64,000 nucleotides of DNA from Methanoregulaceae archaeon (GTDB lineage Archaea > Halobacteriota > Methanomicrobia > Methanomicrobiales > Methanospirillaceae), in NCBI GenBank assembly GCA_015660965.1, contig JACTVG010000003.1:171044-235043 (forward strand). The letters are read 5' to 3'. Positions 1 through 9,580 of this stretch are shown piece by piece. Under the pieces are notes generated by a model. That model worked only from the letters and a program-made list of their open reading frames with translations. It searched no databases and was not told the origin of the DNA. The position numbers were made by a program, and so were the translations under genes. Position 1 is the first letter of the stretch, and the number at the start of each line of letters is the position of its first letter.

Positions 1-354
1 AATCACTAAAGTATTAAGAATATTATGAAGCCGAAGGGTGTCAAAGTCCTTACCCATGTGCTCATTGAGAAAATCAAGAAGGTCGTTAGTGCTCCTGAGA
101 ACCCCAGCACTCCCGACGAGGTTTAATCGGTTCACGGTATATGCAAGTTTCTTCTTTGCAATATCAAGTTTATACTGGTCGTTGTCGGCAAGATTAAGCT
201 CGGTAACTGCATGAAGAAGATCACTATACACTTGCATTTTATAACGGCCCTCGCTTAGTCTCTGTTCAATCCGACGGATTATAATAAGTGTTATACAGAA
301 TGCACAGACGATAACAATTACTCCACATGTCACAACAATCCAATCTTCAAGCAT
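1..354 (-). CDS. Membrane-anchored hypothetical protein, 3' part cut by window edge
   Basis: An open frame of 118 codons runs from an ATG at 354 off the left edge without a stop. The N-terminus has one hydrophobic helix (about residues 5-26, rich in V, I and C) followed by basic RRIEQR, so the rest should be cytoplasmic. The visible remainder is hydrophilic and helix-like (LLHAVTELNLADNDQYKLDI, then a KKK stretch), with no motif I recognise. It lies 15 bases behind the lipoprotein gene on the same strand and may be co-transcribed with it. That it is a real gene is supported by the long open frame and sensible membrane topology; its function is unknown. Confidence 0.6.
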   Translation of the reverse strand, partial: MLEDWIVVTCGVIVIVCAFCITLIIIRRIEQRLSEGRYKMQVYSDLLHAVTELNLADNDQYKLDIAKKKLAYTVNRLNLVGSAGVLRSTNDLLDFLNEHMGKDFDTLRLHNILNTLVI

Positions 355-369
355 TTTTATCACTTTATA

Positions 370-858
370 CTACGGGGTTCTTTTAGCAATGTTTACATCA
401 ACACTTACACGGTTTCCTGTCATTTCAATTTTATAAGGGCCTGTATTATACATTGGATATAGTTGATGTTTATCTAAATTATATGTGCGTCCGTATCCAA
501 AGTTATCGGTTTGGCCTGTATCCATATTTGTGACTTTAATCTCAAACCAAGTATATTGGGGATCTTCATTCGTGGGATTTACTTGAAATTCTATACCCCA
601 TGAGGGATTATCTACTCTGAATTGCTCTACATACACATCCTTCTCACTCTGGAATGAGTATTTTTTTTGTAGGTAATGATCACTCAATGTGATTGTAGAA
701 ATTTGGGTTGGTGCAGACGATACTGTACTTGGAGTGGTAGATGGAGCAGGAGCGGTGTTGGTTTGGTTGCTCATACATCCAGATATAAGCACGACCCCAA
801 CAATCAAGCAAACAATCAACGGAACAAATAATTTCATATAGATTATGGTTTGATTCAT
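370..858 (-). CDS. Predicted lipoprotein of unknown function
   Basis: The 162-residue product starts with a signal peptide ending in a lipobox (VVLISGC, cysteine near residue 28), followed by a Ser/Thr/Pro/Ala-rich linker typical of archaeal surface lipoproteins. The mature part of about 110 residues looks like a beta-rich extracytoplasmic domain with several Trp and Tyr residues; I do not recognise the family. A second ATG at codon 8 (837) would give a more ordinary signal peptide starting MKLFVPL, and neither start has a clear ribosome binding site. It probably sits on the outer face of the cell membrane. The call of a lipoprotein is firm, the function is not. Confidence 0.7.
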   Translation of the reverse strand: MNQTIIYMKLFVPLIVCLIVGVVLISGCMSNQTNTAPAPSTTPSTVSSAPTQISTITLSDHYLQKKYSFQSEKDVYVEQFRVDNPSWGIEFQVNPTNEDPQYTWFEIKVTNMDTGQTDNFGYGRTYNLDKHQLYPMYNTGPYKIEMTGNRVSVDVNIAKRTP

Positions 859-938
859 GTGTTTATTATTTTTACAGATTGTTAGTTAGGAGAGATCATA
901 TCAGAAAGGTGCGGAGATCAAGAATTTCAATAGTAAGA

Positions 939-2135
939 TCAGAATAAAGTGTTCTGGCGTGTTGGTTTTTTTACATGAAGAACATCAGCTGCAACTTGAG
1001 CTATCGTTTCACGTTGATCAGGTAGAGTGTAGACGCCAAGTCGCCATTGTTCACGACGAGTTTCGTTTAGAGTACGCATTCGAGGAGATATTTCTTCAAA
1101 ACTAATGATCGTATTCTGATTTTTTACTCTAACCTTAATAGACATATCACTTGGGAATGGAGGTATATCCACGAGGACAGTGTGAGGATCAATCCCAGCA
1201 TTTTCTGCGATCATCTCGGACAGCGATCTGCTTTTTTCGAGACTAATTCCTTTTGAAAATGCGGTAGCGTTGACCTGATCTTGACCCACATAAAGTGCCC
1301 TTTTGTATAGCTGGCGTTGATAGATTCGCTCCATAAGCATTCGCACAACCGGGTTTTTTGATATTCGTAATGATTGTATACACGCCGGATCGTCCTTCCG
1401 AAGCATGTCGGTAGCATTCATTCCCTCGGTTTTAAAATGCTCAAGCATTGCAAGCTGAAACATTTTTTCACCAATTCGGCTTACATGATGGTAATAAACA
1501 GTCGGTCGCATGAGAGTTCGGGCGATTAACAACGACTCTGCTGCATTTATTCCATTTTCATCCAAAACAACATCATCAACGGTTCGGATCATATTTCTAA
1601 TAAGACGCTGAGCATCTACAGTTCCATAGGGGGCGCCAGTATAGTAGGCATCGCGTAGCAAGTAATCCATCCGATCAACATCGAGATCGCTATGTATGAT
1701 TCCTGACAGAGGATGACGACCACTTACCACTGCACAAAGCTCATCGGGATCTATATTGTGCTGAAGTAACAAGTGCCCGATCTGTTCGTGCACAATATCA
1801 TCAATTGCATGATGGCTCCGGTGGAGAAATTCTTCAATTAGGGGTTCGCTTGCGTGGGAGAATGGTCCATGCCCTATATCATGAAGAAGTGCGGAAGCTG
1901 CGACAAGTGTTCGTTCTTCATCACTAAGCCGGAATTTTCGACAAGCAACATCGGCAAGATACATTGTACCTAGTGAGTGCTCAAAACGCGTATGATTCGC
2001 ACCGGGATAAACAAGATATGAAAACCCCAGCTGGCGGATGTATCTTAATCGTTGTAATACGGGTGAATCGAGAAGAACAAGTGCGTAATCCTCAACTTCG
2101 ACATATCCATGGACTGGATCTTTAATGATTTTCAA
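939..2135 (-). CDS. HD-domain phosphohydrolase (dGTPase/SAMHD1-like)
   Basis: This 398-residue protein belongs to the HD superfamily of metal-dependent phosphohydrolases (COG1078 type). The metal ligands are visible: a His in RFEHSLG (about residue 53), the HD pair in LLHDIGHGPFSH (85-86) and an Asp in HSDLDVDRMDYL (about 150-154). The opening MKIIKDPVHG is the usual start of this family, so the TTG at 2135 is accepted as start codon. Relatives hydrolyse dNTPs or other nucleotides; the substrate here cannot be told. It is divergent from cofD, with 48 bases between the two starts. Confidence 0.85.
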   Translation of the reverse strand: MKIIKDPVHGYVEVEDYALVLLDSPVLQRLRYIRQLGFSYLVYPGANHTRFEHSLGTMYLADVACRKFRLSDEERTLVAASALLHDIGHGPFSHASEPLIEEFLHRSHHAIDDIVHEQIGHLLLQHNIDPDELCAVVSGRHPLSGIIHSDLDVDRMDYLLRDAYYTGAPYGTVDAQRLIRNMIRTVDDVVLDENGINAAESLLIARTLMRPTVYYHHVSRIGEKMFQLAMLEHFKTEGMNATDMLRKDDPACIQSLRISKNPVVRMLMERIYQRQLYKRALYVGQDQVNATAFSKGISLEKSRSLSEMIAENAGIDPHTVLVDIPPFPSDMSIKVRVKNQNTIISFEEISPRMRTLNETRREQWRLGVYTLPDQRETIAQVAADVLHVKKPTRQNTLF

Positions 2136-2183
2136 ACAATCACTAAAAGAATCTTCATATATATGTGATAAAAGTATTGAGTA

Positions 2184-3086
2184 ATGATTACGTTTTTTTC
2201 CGGGGGTACTGGAACACCGAAGCTGTTACGAGGTGTTCAAAGGGTGATGGATCGTCATGAGATCTCAGTCGTGGTGAACACTGCAGAGGACATTTGGATC
2301 TCGGGTAATCACATATCACCGGATTTGGATACCGTTATGTATCTCTTTTCTGGAGTCTTGAATACCGATACTTGGTGGGGGATCAGGAATGATACTTTTA
2401 CAACTCATGAAGATACCAAAAAAATGGGAATTGATGAATTTGTCGCGATTGGCGAACATGACAGGGCGGTCCATATCGCCCGCGGTGAAATGCTACGTAA
2501 AGGGATGCGACTGACAAACGTAACAAAAATACTCTGCGACCGATTCGGAGTGCGGGAGAATGTTCTCCCAATGACAGACACTGAAGTAAATACACTTGTT
2601 AAGACAGATTTGGGGTTAATTCACTTTCAAGAGTATTGGGTTAAGGCAAAAGGAGCTTTGGAAATCTATGAAGTTGTTCGAAAATTCACTGCTCCTCCTG
2701 CAGCAAGTGAAGAGGTATTGGCAGCTATTGAGGCTAGTGATGTAGTGGTAATCGGGCCCAGCAACCCCATTACTAGCATTTTACCTATTCTTGAATGCAA
2801 TGGGATCAAGCCTGCAATAAAAAACAAGTCTGTTATCGCAATTAGTCCGTTTATCGGTGATGCAGCTGTTAGTGGTCCTGCAGCCGCATTAATGAAGGCC
2901 CGGGGTTTCGAACCTTCTTCTAAGGGGACTCTTTCGTGTTATAATGAATTTGTTGATATATTTGTACAAGACATTCGAGATCCTATTAATGTACCAAATT
3001 CCTTTCGATACGATACGATCATGATTGATGAGGAAAAGAGTACAGCCCTTGCACGGGAGATTTTGCGTCTCTCCAAAGAATGCTAA
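2184..3086 (+). CDS. cofD: 2-phospho-L-lactate transferase (F420 biosynthesis)
   Basis: CofD moves the 2-phospholactate (or phosphoenolpyruvate) moiety from the guanylylated donor onto the deazaflavin FO, giving F420-0, the precursor of the hydride carrier of methanogenesis. The 300-residue product has the normal family length and the diagnostic N-terminus [14 protein letters not shown] for nucleotide binding, then [19 protein letters not shown], and later [16 protein letters not shown]. The ATG at 2184 gives exactly the conserved start. A TATA-like stretch lies shortly upstream in the 48-base divergent promoter shared with the HD hydrolase gene. The next gene is 135 bases away, so cofD seems to be transcribed alone. 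Confidence 0.95.
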   Translation: MITFFSGGTGTPKLLRGVQRVMDRHEISVVVNTAEDIWISGNHISPDLDTVMYLFSGVLNTDTWWGIRNDTFTTHEDTKKMGIDEFVAIGEHDRAVHIARGEMLRKGMRLTNVTKILCDRFGVRENVLPMTDTEVNTLVKTDLGLIHFQEYWVKAKGALEIYEVVRKFTAPPAASEEVLAAIEASDVVVIGPSNPITSILPILECNGIKPAIKNKSVIAISPFIGDAAVSGPAAALMKARGFEPSSKGTLSCYNEFVDIFVQDIRDPINVPNSFRYDTIMIDEEKSTALAREILRLSKEC

Positions 3087-3221
3087 TATATACTTGCAAT
3101 TTTTATGGCTGTAAAAAATCCTGCACTATAATAAGTATGGATTATATCTTTTGTTAAAACCGAACTGCAAAAGTATTTTAATTTTTAATTAATATATCCA
3201 CACGAGTGTGTGGGAGAGAGA

Positions 3222-4145
3222 ATGAAGAAGAAGATCGTTATTTTAATCTTAATATTTTGTGTGTTCATATCTGGATGTGTATCTAATCAAAATTCAGGAA
3301 AAGGTACACTTCAATTTTCCTCATCACCTTCTGGTGCTCAGGTATACCTTGATAAAGAATATCGAGGGACAACACCTAGTACTTTAACTAATGTAGAGTT
3401 AGGAAATCATACTCTTGAATTCCGTTATCAAGGGTATCAAAGTTGGTCGACAGATATAATGGTAGCATCAGGTATATCGACATATTATGCTTCATTATCT
3501 CCTATTCCCCAACCGAGTGTTCAACCTACCCAAGGAACAACTAACCCACAATCACAAACCCCACCATCAAGAGTTACTATTCAAGAAAGTCAGGATTCGA
3601 TTGTAATAGGAAACTCGATTTCATTCTACGGCACTTGCACAGATAGCGATAGTGTAATATTGACATTATATGGACCAGGGACTTATGCTGATGGTGTAAC
3701 TGTTGCTCAACCTAAAGTAAATACCGCGAATTCGTGGAGTTACGTTTGGAATCCCGGATATTCTATCCAAAATGGTTTATATACGATGATAGTTTATGAC
3801 GCCCAAAAAAGTACATCTGGAAGGGTTGTATTTACAGTTACTGGGGGGGGAGAAGTCACAATAATAGTAAATAAAAATTCAATTGGCAAAGGAGATTCAA
3901 TAACTTTTTCGGGAAGATGCACAACGGGTGATGCAACCGTAACTTTGACTTTAATCGGACCGGGACAATATTCAAATGGTGTTGATGTTGGTTCGCAATC
4001 AATTAACGCTGATCAAACTTGGAGCTATAAATATCAATTTGACAATGCAGTTCAAGCAGGTATGTATACTATGACTGTTCATGATGCAAAAAGAACGAAA
4101 TCTGCTTCTATCAGTTTTACGATTGGGGGATCTCCAGCCTCATAA
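3222..4145 (+). CDS. PEGA-domain surface lipoprotein with a duplicated beta domain
   Basis: The product has a signal peptide with lipobox (FCVFISGC), a PEGA domain (about residues 25-90, GTLQFSSSPSGAQVYLDKEY and GTTPSTLTNV), a Pro/Gln/Thr linker and two tandem domains of about 90 residues. Both tandem domains carry the pattern SI..G..I.F.G.C....VTLTL.GPG.Y..GV and end in a MYTM-V-DA strand, so they arose by duplication. I start it at ATG 3222 because GGGAGAG lies just upstream (3212-3218); the in-frame GTG at 3210 would place that sequence inside the gene. PEGA domains are common in cell-surface proteins of Methanomicrobiales. A run of eight G (3843-3850) lies between the two repeats. Confidence 0.8.
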   Translation: MKKKIVILILIFCVFISGCVSNQNSGKGTLQFSSSPSGAQVYLDKEYRGTTPSTLTNVELGNHTLEFRYQGYQSWSTDIMVASGISTYYASLSPIPQPSVQPTQGTTNPQSQTPPSRVTIQESQDSIVIGNSISFYGTCTDSDSVILTLYGPGTYADGVTVAQPKVNTANSWSYVWNPGYSIQNGLYTMIVYDAQKSTSGRVVFTVTGGGEVTIIVNKNSIGKGDSITFSGRCTTGDATVTLTLIGPGQYSNGVDVGSQSINADQTWSYKYQFDNAVQAGMYTMTVHDAKRTKSASISFTIGGSPAS

Positions 4146-4462
4146 CTGATTTTTTTGCACAATTATTTCTTCCAAATTTTCTGATACTTTTATTAACAAT
4201 TTTTTAGTATTATTGTGAAGAAAGTTTGAAAATTTTCCATGGGGTTGAAGTAGCGACCATTGTTTCACAACTTGTTTGTACTAAAGCTGGGTAGCATCGG
4301 ATATCTTTTTCATCCGCCCTACCACTCACTGAAATTTCGATTTAAAACGGATGGATTCACCATTTATCCAAATAAATCATTCCTAGAGTAATAAAAAAAC
4401 TGCAAAAGTACCCGATACCTATTTGAATGATTTTATACAAAATATCGTTAGTGAAGTACAAC
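4146..4462. other. AT-rich intergenic region with one stem-loop
   Basis: No credible gene is visible in these 317 bases. The region is AT-rich and contains the stem-loop listed separately (4290-4323). A TATA-like stretch TTTTATACAA at 4431-4440 is placed to initiate transcription at the ATG of the HEAT-repeat gene (4463). Confidence 0.5.
4290..4323. other. Stem-loop in intergenic region
   Basis: GGTAG (4290-4294) pairs with CTACC (4319-4323) and CGGAT (4298-4302) pairs with ATCCG (4312-4316), separated by a small internal loop and closed by a nine-base loop. It lies 145 bases behind the PEGA lipoprotein stop. It could be an RNA processing or termination element, or part of a small RNA; the sequence alone does not decide. 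Confidence 0.35.
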
Positions 4463-5650
4463 ATGGGAATAATCAAATCATTTCTTAATGTCTTCAAGTC
4501 AGGGAAAAGAGAGGAGGTAGAAGAACGTCTTCGTGCGCAAAAGGAGCGATACGATAACTTTCTCCGAGCCCTGACTGAAGGTGACCTCGACGCACGTTGG
4601 AATGCAGTAAGGTCAGTAGGTGACCTTGGTGAACCGTTCATAGAACCTCTCATCCGTGGTCTCAAAGACGATTACTGGGTGATCAGACGTGGTTCTGCTG
4701 ATACGCTCGGAAAGATCGGCGAGCCAGCTGTTGAACCTCTTATCAAAGCACTTACTGAACCAAAAGAAGATATCCAGCAGGAAACAATCCGTGCCCTTCT
4801 GCTCATTGGAGAACCTTCTTTTGATTCACTCGTTGAAGCAACAAAACATACGCACCCATTCATACGAACGGGTGCTATTCAAGCGTTGGGGAGTATGGGA
4901 AACGCACGTGCGATGCCCACTATAACTGAGGCACTAAAAGATGCGGACTCAACTGTCCGCCGTGAAGCGGCGATAGCACTTGGGCGAATTGGTGGGGCAC
5001 AAGCTGTTGGATCATTAATCGACCGTTTTAATGATTCAAAGGAACAGGTTCGTATAGCGGCTATGGCGACTCTTTGCTCTTTGGGCGAACCAGCTATTGA
5101 GCCCCTGATAAGAGCATTAATCGATCCAAATGAAGATGTACAACGTATATCTGCATCAGCTCTCATCACAATCGGAGAATCTACTATTGAACCCCTTATC
5201 AAGGCGATGGGGGACTCCCATGCCGGAATACGGAAAGGAGCAGCGGAAGTTCTAGGGCAGATTGGCAATACTAAGGCGATACCGGTTATTATAGAAGCAC
5301 TCAATGATCCTGATCGAACGGTGCGTCATGAGGTTGTTAAGGCATTAGCAGCGATTGGAGTACCGTCAATCGCCCCGCTTATGCAGGTGTTCCGTGAAGG
5401 GGACATACTCGTCAGGACTGGTGCAATGGAGGCTCTTTGGATGATCGGTCAACCATCGACAACGCCATTGATTATGGTATTAAAGGACAACCAGAGTGAT
5501 GTCCGCAAACGTGCAGCACTTCTACTTGGTGAAATTGGCGATGCTAAAGCTGTCGATCACTTAACGGCTCTCCTTTCCGATGAAAACGTTGCCGTTCGCA
5601 GGGAGGCTTTCGAGGCTCTCGAGATGATTAAAAAGAAAAGTGCAGTATAA
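4463..5650 (+). CDS. HEAT-repeat (PBS-lyase type) protein
   Basis: The 395-residue product is a solenoid built from about a dozen HEAT repeats of roughly 31 residues, each recurring as A..LG.IG....V.PLI.AL.D....VR..A. It belongs with the phycocyanobilin-lyase-like HEAT proteins that are abundant in Methanomicrobiales and serve as protein-binding scaffolds; no catalytic site is expected. The open frame begins at ATG 4427, but a TATA-like TTTTATACAA (4431-4440) lies about 28 bases before the ATG at 4463, which fits a leaderless transcript starting there with MGIIKSFLNVFK. The binding partner is unknown. Internal DNA repetition follows from the protein repeats. Confidence 0.85.
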   Translation: MGIIKSFLNVFKSGKREEVEERLRAQKERYDNFLRALTEGDLDARWNAVRSVGDLGEPFIEPLIRGLKDDYWVIRRGSADTLGKIGEPAVEPLIKALTEPKEDIQQETIRALLLIGEPSFDSLVEATKHTHPFIRTGAIQALGSMGNARAMPTITEALKDADSTVRREAAIALGRIGGAQAVGSLIDRFNDSKEQVRIAAMATLCSLGEPAIEPLIRALIDPNEDVQRISASALITIGESTIEPLIKAMGDSHAGIRKGAAEVLGQIGNTKAIPVIIEALNDPDRTVRHEVVKALAAIGVPSIAPLMQVFREGDILVRTGAMEALWMIGQPSTTPLIMVLKDNQSDVRKRAALLLGEIGDAKAVDHLTALLSDENVAVRREAFEALEMIKKKSAV

Positions 5651-5893
5651 TCAATAAAAAGTCATAAAATTTTTTTATTAATTTTGTAAATAAAATTCCT
5701 TTTTTGTTCCAGTTTTCAAAAAAAGTGGATATGATCGTTTTCCCAAATCTTAGAGATTAAAATTAATACTCTTTTATGAATATTCTAATCACTGTGTGTA
5801 AGCTCACTAGATTTTGCAGGATTGATAGTAATCAGAGTTAAGTCCAATTTAGTAATTGAGTTTTGAGAAATTGAAAATTACTAAAAAAAGCGA

Positions 5894-6478
5894 TTAATCC
5901 CAGTAGTTACGCACAAAAAGTTTGGATTTCCGGATTACTGGTGTCCCGTGTCTTAATGCGAGAGGGACGATTAGAAGCGTGATAATGACATTTCCGCCAA
6001 ACCAAATTATAAACGCCGGCATAATTTCGGTCCACTGTATCACATTACTAATAGCAAGAGTACCGGTGCCCCATAATGCACCGATAAAGTTATTAATAAG
6101 GATCCCGAAGATTACAAAATAAATAAAATCACGACGATTATCGAGAGTAAGATCAAGACGAAACATTCGAATTGCGACAAGTGGAATCAGCACTTGCCAG
6201 AGATCGGCAAACGACCAGTATAAACTTACTTCTGGTGGTATACCTGACAGAACTCCCGCACCAATGAAACAACCGATATAAGCTGCTATTGCACCATATG
6301 CACCAAACCATATCGTAAAAAGGATCATAAAAGCGATAGCAATGTAGAAGTGAGATGCAACCGAAGGGCCTCCGAATGGAGAGGGGATTACGATAAAGCG
6401 GGCAATAAGTGTATTTAGAATAATGAGGACCAAAAGAAGAGCTAAAAAGGAATACGTTGGTTTTTGGGCGATTCTCAT
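5894..6478 (-). CDS. Small integral membrane protein, ECF S-component-like
   Basis: The 194-residue protein has five or six hydrophobic helices and short polar loops. The pattern of an early helix, a GPS....F segment and a glycine-rich IWFGAYGAIAAYIGCFIGAGV helix resembles substrate-binding S components of energy-coupling factor transporters and also the MASE-type sensory membrane domains. No ATPase or T component is next to it, so the vitamin or ion handled, if any, cannot be inferred. It stands alone, facing aspS across 111 bases. The membrane topology is clear; the family assignment is tentative. Confidence 0.55.
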   Translation of the reverse strand: MRIAQKPTYSFLALLLVLIILNTLIARFIVIPSPFGGPSVASHFYIAIAFMILFTIWFGAYGAIAAYIGCFIGAGVLSGIPPEVSLYWSFADLWQVLIPLVAIRMFRLDLTLDNRRDFIYFVIFGILINNFIGALWGTGTLAISNVIQWTEIMPAFIIWFGGNVIITLLIVPLALRHGTPVIRKSKLFVRNYWD

Positions 6479-6589
6479 GGATTCACCGTATTCCCTTATT
6501 ATACGGTTTTATAAATATGGTTTATCGTTGATAGTGGTGCACTCCCACAAAAGCCATTATCCCTTATATCCCAACATTATAGGATTCTA

Positions 6590-7882
6590 ATGCGAATACC
6601 AATACAAGATGTCACTCCAACTACTGGAATGGCGGAGGTCATCGGATGGGTGCACGAAGTACGCGACCTCGGAGGTCTTGCTTTCTTTTTAATACGTGAC
6701 AGAACAGGTATTATCCAAGTTACCATACCAAAAAAGAAAGCGAGCAAAACAGTTCTTGCTGCTGCAAAGACAGTCTCACGGGAGTCTATTGTCCGGGTTA
6801 AAGGCACAGTTAAAGCAATCGATAAGGCACCTGGAGGCAGGGAACTTATTCCGGACATATTTGAAATAATGAGCGTGAGCGAAAGTCCATTACCCCTTGA
6901 TGTGGTGGAGAAAGTACCGGCTGAACTGGATACGCGCCTTGATGCACGATTCCTTGATTTACGCCGCCCCCGTGTTGGAGCGGTGTTTCAGATTCGTAGT
7001 GTTGCAATGGATGCAATAAACAAATTCTTTTTTGATCGTGAATTTATTCAAATTACCACCCCAAAAATTGTTGCTGCCGCGACAGAGGGGGGAACGGAAC
7101 TCTTTCCAATCGCATATTTTGATAAAGAGGCATTCCTCAACCAAAGCCCACAACTGTATAAACAAATGATGATGGCAGCCGGTTTCGAAAAAGTGTTTGA
7201 GATTGGACCAATCTTTCGTGCTGAGGAACATAACACAACTAAACACCTTAATGAAGCAACATCTATCGATATTGAGATCTCATTCGCTGATCACTACGAA
7301 GTTATGCAGATTCTGGAAGACCTAATAATTTCAACGTACGAGTATGTCAAATCTAAATGTAATGACCAGCTCGCAAATCTCGATTGCGTAGATTTTATGG
7401 TTCCAAAAGCGCCTTTCCCCAAACTTCCGTATGTAGATGCGATTACAATTGCCCAGAAGAAATGTGAGAACAAAATTAAATATGGCGATGATATCAGTAC
7501 AGCAGCAGAGAAAGCGATCGGCGAAGAACTTGGCGGACACTATTTTATCGTTGATTGGCCTACTGATATTCGTCCGTACTATGCGATGCCTTACGAAAAC
7601 GACTCGTCTATTTGCAAGGCATTCGATTTAATGCACCCTAGGATGGAACTTGCGAGCGGGGCACAGCGAGTCCACCAACACGATCTTCTAGTTCAGCAGA
7701 TTAAAAGAAAAGGCCTGAACCCAGAAAGCTTCGAGTTTTACCTTCACCCCTTCCTTTACGGAATGCCTCCACACGCAGGATGGGGACTTGGTGCAGAAAG
7801 GCTCGTTATGACTATGCTAAACCTTTCAAATGTGAGGGAAGCAGTTCTCTTTCCAAGGGACATGCACAGACTCGTTCCATGA
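6590..7882 (+). CDS. aspS: Aspartyl-tRNA synthetase, archaeal type
   Basis: This class II synthetase charges tRNA with aspartate. The 430 residues match the short archaeal form: an N-terminal OB-fold anticodon-binding domain (about 1-110, [25 protein letters not shown]), then the catalytic core with motif 2 ([14 protein letters not shown]) and motif 3 ([12 protein letters not shown]). Many archaeal enzymes of this type also form Asp-tRNA(Asn) for later amidation; whether this one discriminates cannot be read here, and an amidotransferase is not in the window. The stop overlaps the ATG of the methionine synthase-like gene (ATGA at 7879-7882), so the two are translated from one message. Confidence 0.95.
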   Translation: MRIPIQDVTPTTGMAEVIGWVHEVRDLGGLAFFLIRDRTGIIQVTIPKKKASKTVLAAAKTVSRESIVRVKGTVKAIDKAPGGRELIPDIFEIMSVSESPLPLDVVEKVPAELDTRLDARFLDLRRPRVGAVFQIRSVAMDAINKFFFDREFIQITTPKIVAAATEGGTELFPIAYFDKEAFLNQSPQLYKQMMMAAGFEKVFEIGPIFRAEEHNTTKHLNEATSIDIEISFADHYEVMQILEDLIISTYEYVKSKCNDQLANLDCVDFMVPKAPFPKLPYVDAITIAQKKCENKIKYGDDISTAAEKAIGEELGGHYFIVDWPTDIRPYYAMPYENDSSICKAFDLMHPRMELASGAQRVHQHDLLVQQIKRKGLNPESFEFYLHPFLYGMPPHAGWGLGAERLVMTMLNLSNVREAVLFPRDMHRLVP

Positions 7883-8781
7883 AGGATTATTTCATTAATA
7901 AAGTACTCGCAACCACCGTTGTTGGAAGTTACCCCCCGATAAAAAGCGGGGGATTCCGCAATATTTTTGATCCGATGCATTCCGCAGTCGCAATTGCTGT
8001 GGCTGATCAAATCAAGGCTGGGATCGATATCATTTCGGATGGTCAGGTTCGGGGGGATATGATTCAGATATTCACTAGAAAACTCCCTGGTATCAAGGAG
8101 AATGAAGTTATTGGGAAGGTACAGCCAGCAGCGAGACCAATCACAGTGAATGATACGAAATATGCTATCACAAAAGCTCCTAAAGTAAAGGGGATTATCA
8201 CGGGTCCAAGTACACTTGCCCATGGGCTCCATATTAGTACCCCTATGTATCGGAATAAAGAGGAACTCGCACTTGATCTAGCCATTGCAGTCGTTAATGA
8301 AGCACAAGCGCTTGAGAAAGCCGGGGTGACCTTGCTTCAAATCGACGAACCTATTTTCTCAACTGGGATCGCCGACCTATCCATCGGTAAGCAAGCAATT
8401 GAGACAATAACCAAATCACTTCATATTCCTACTTGCATGCACGTCTGTGGGGATCTTTCCAATGTTATTGACGACATCCTCAAAGTTCCGGTCAACGTAC
8501 TCGACTTCGAATTTTCCAAGAATCCATCCAACATTTCACTTTTTTCATCACGCGATCTTGCAGGAAGGATGGTAGGATTTGGGTGTGTGGACACTAGCAC
8601 TGATTCCGTGGAAAACGTAACTGAGATAAAAAAACGAATAGAGAGAGGTATTGAAGTGTTTGGTCCTCGAATACTTTTACTCGATCCGGACTGCGGAATG
8701 CGAATGATATCGCGGGAAGCAGCATTTGCAAAGCTTAAAAATATGGTTGAAGCAGCTCGAGAAGTTCGTCTCTCTTTATAA
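7879..8781 (+). CDS. MetE-like methionine synthase (archaeal core form)
   Basis: The 300-residue product corresponds to the C-terminal catalytic half of cobalamin-independent methionine synthase, the short form found in methanogens, where methylcobalamin or a corrinoid protein is thought to be the methyl donor to homocysteine. It starts LATTVVGSYP, contains ITGPSTLAHGL, LLQIDEPIFS and the zinc-site motifs MHVCGD (about residue 193) and LDPDCGM. The start at ATG 7879 overlaps the aspS stop and gives the family N-terminus; an in-frame ATG at 7780 lies deep inside aspS and is rejected. It is co-transcribed with aspS. Confidence 0.85.
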   Translation: MKDYFINKVLATTVVGSYPPIKSGGFRNIFDPMHSAVAIAVADQIKAGIDIISDGQVRGDMIQIFTRKLPGIKENEVIGKVQPAARPITVNDTKYAITKAPKVKGIITGPSTLAHGLHISTPMYRNKEELALDLAIAVVNEAQALEKAGVTLLQIDEPIFSTGIADLSIGKQAIETITKSLHIPTCMHVCGDLSNVIDDILKVPVNVLDFEFSKNPSNISLFSSRDLAGRMVGFGCVDTSTDSVENVTEIKKRIERGIEVFGPRILLLDPDCGMRMISREAAFAKLKNMVEAAREVRLSL

Positions 8782-8806
8782 AAATTTTTTTTTAAAAAAA
8801 GTAAAG

Positions 8807-9427
8807 TTATACCACACGCGAGGTTGTCGAGGCTTCGATTCCAGTGTCGGTAATTATGAAAGGAAGCATGCGTGAAGGTGCGGCAGCATCCTTAATTTTA
8901 TGAACTGATAAAGTACGTTCAATTTCGTTCTGATGTGTTTCGCTGTTTAGCTCAATCACAACATCCGCTGCACGCATAAGTCGTGTCATCTCAACTGGCG
9001 TGTGGACTCCAGTATAAACAATATACAGCATATTGGCACCACGTTTGCGTATCTCCTGTCGAGCAAGACTAAGGAATTTGAGTGCTTCTTCGATTCCGTA
9101 TTTAATTACAATCATTGATAGAGAATCTATAACGATTCTCCCACCAGCCATTTGTGGTAGATACATTTCGGGGTGAATATCGGTCGCATCGAACATTCCT
9201 ACATCCACGTCCCCATCATTCATAATGTAAGTCCCTTCTTCGCCCTCGACCTTCCAGAATTGCTTCGCAGCGATATCGACACCTGAAAGCGCCGTCCCGT
9301 AAATCATGATAGTTGTACCGGTTGGAAACCCTCCATCAAGTAGGAGGTTGAGCCCCACGATACCTGTAGATCGCTTCTTGGGCTTCCCGCTGATTGGTAC
9401 ATCCTCTAGACGGGTGGAAGAAACCAT
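8807..9427 (-). CDS. RecA/KaiC-fold protein with degenerate Walker A
   Basis: The 206 residues follow the KaiC/RadA-like layout: a GLNLLLDGGFPTGTTIMIYG opening, a Walker B-like strand GGRIVIDSLSMI (about residues 95-106) and a later ADVVIELN strand. The P-loop, expected as GxxGSGKT, reads GTALSGVD, so the lysine and threonine that bind ATP are missing. Related short proteins occur in Methanomicrobiales and have been called RecA-superfamily proteins of signal transduction, but their role is not known to me. TTTAAAAAATAT centred near 9453 fits a leaderless start at 9427. It probably acts as a regulatory or scaffold partner rather than as an ATPase. Confidence 0.75.
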   Translation of the reverse strand: MVSSTRLEDVPISGKPKKRSTGIVGLNLLLDGGFPTGTTIMIYGTALSGVDIAAKQFWKVEGEEGTYIMNDGDVDVGMFDATDIHPEMYLPQMAGGRIVIDSLSMIVIKYGIEEALKFLSLARQEIRKRGANMLYIVYTGVHTPVEMTRLMRAADVVIELNSETHQNEIERTLSVHKIKDAAAPSRMLPFIITDTGIEASTTSRVV

Positions 9428-9580
9428 AGGTTATTGCACCGGCTAATATTTTTTAAAGCCCCTTTAAAAGGTTTGTGTGGATTTTAACGATTTGTCGCAA
9501 AATATTCTTTAAATTCGCTCACTCGCCGCGGTTTCATTAGTTTTGCCGAATGTAGCAGATCTTAAAATATTTTTAAAAAT

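Noticed and set aside
4600..5600. Long frames on the minus strand opposite the HEAT-repeat gene
   Set aside because: They mirror the repeats of the real gene and have no independent start signals.
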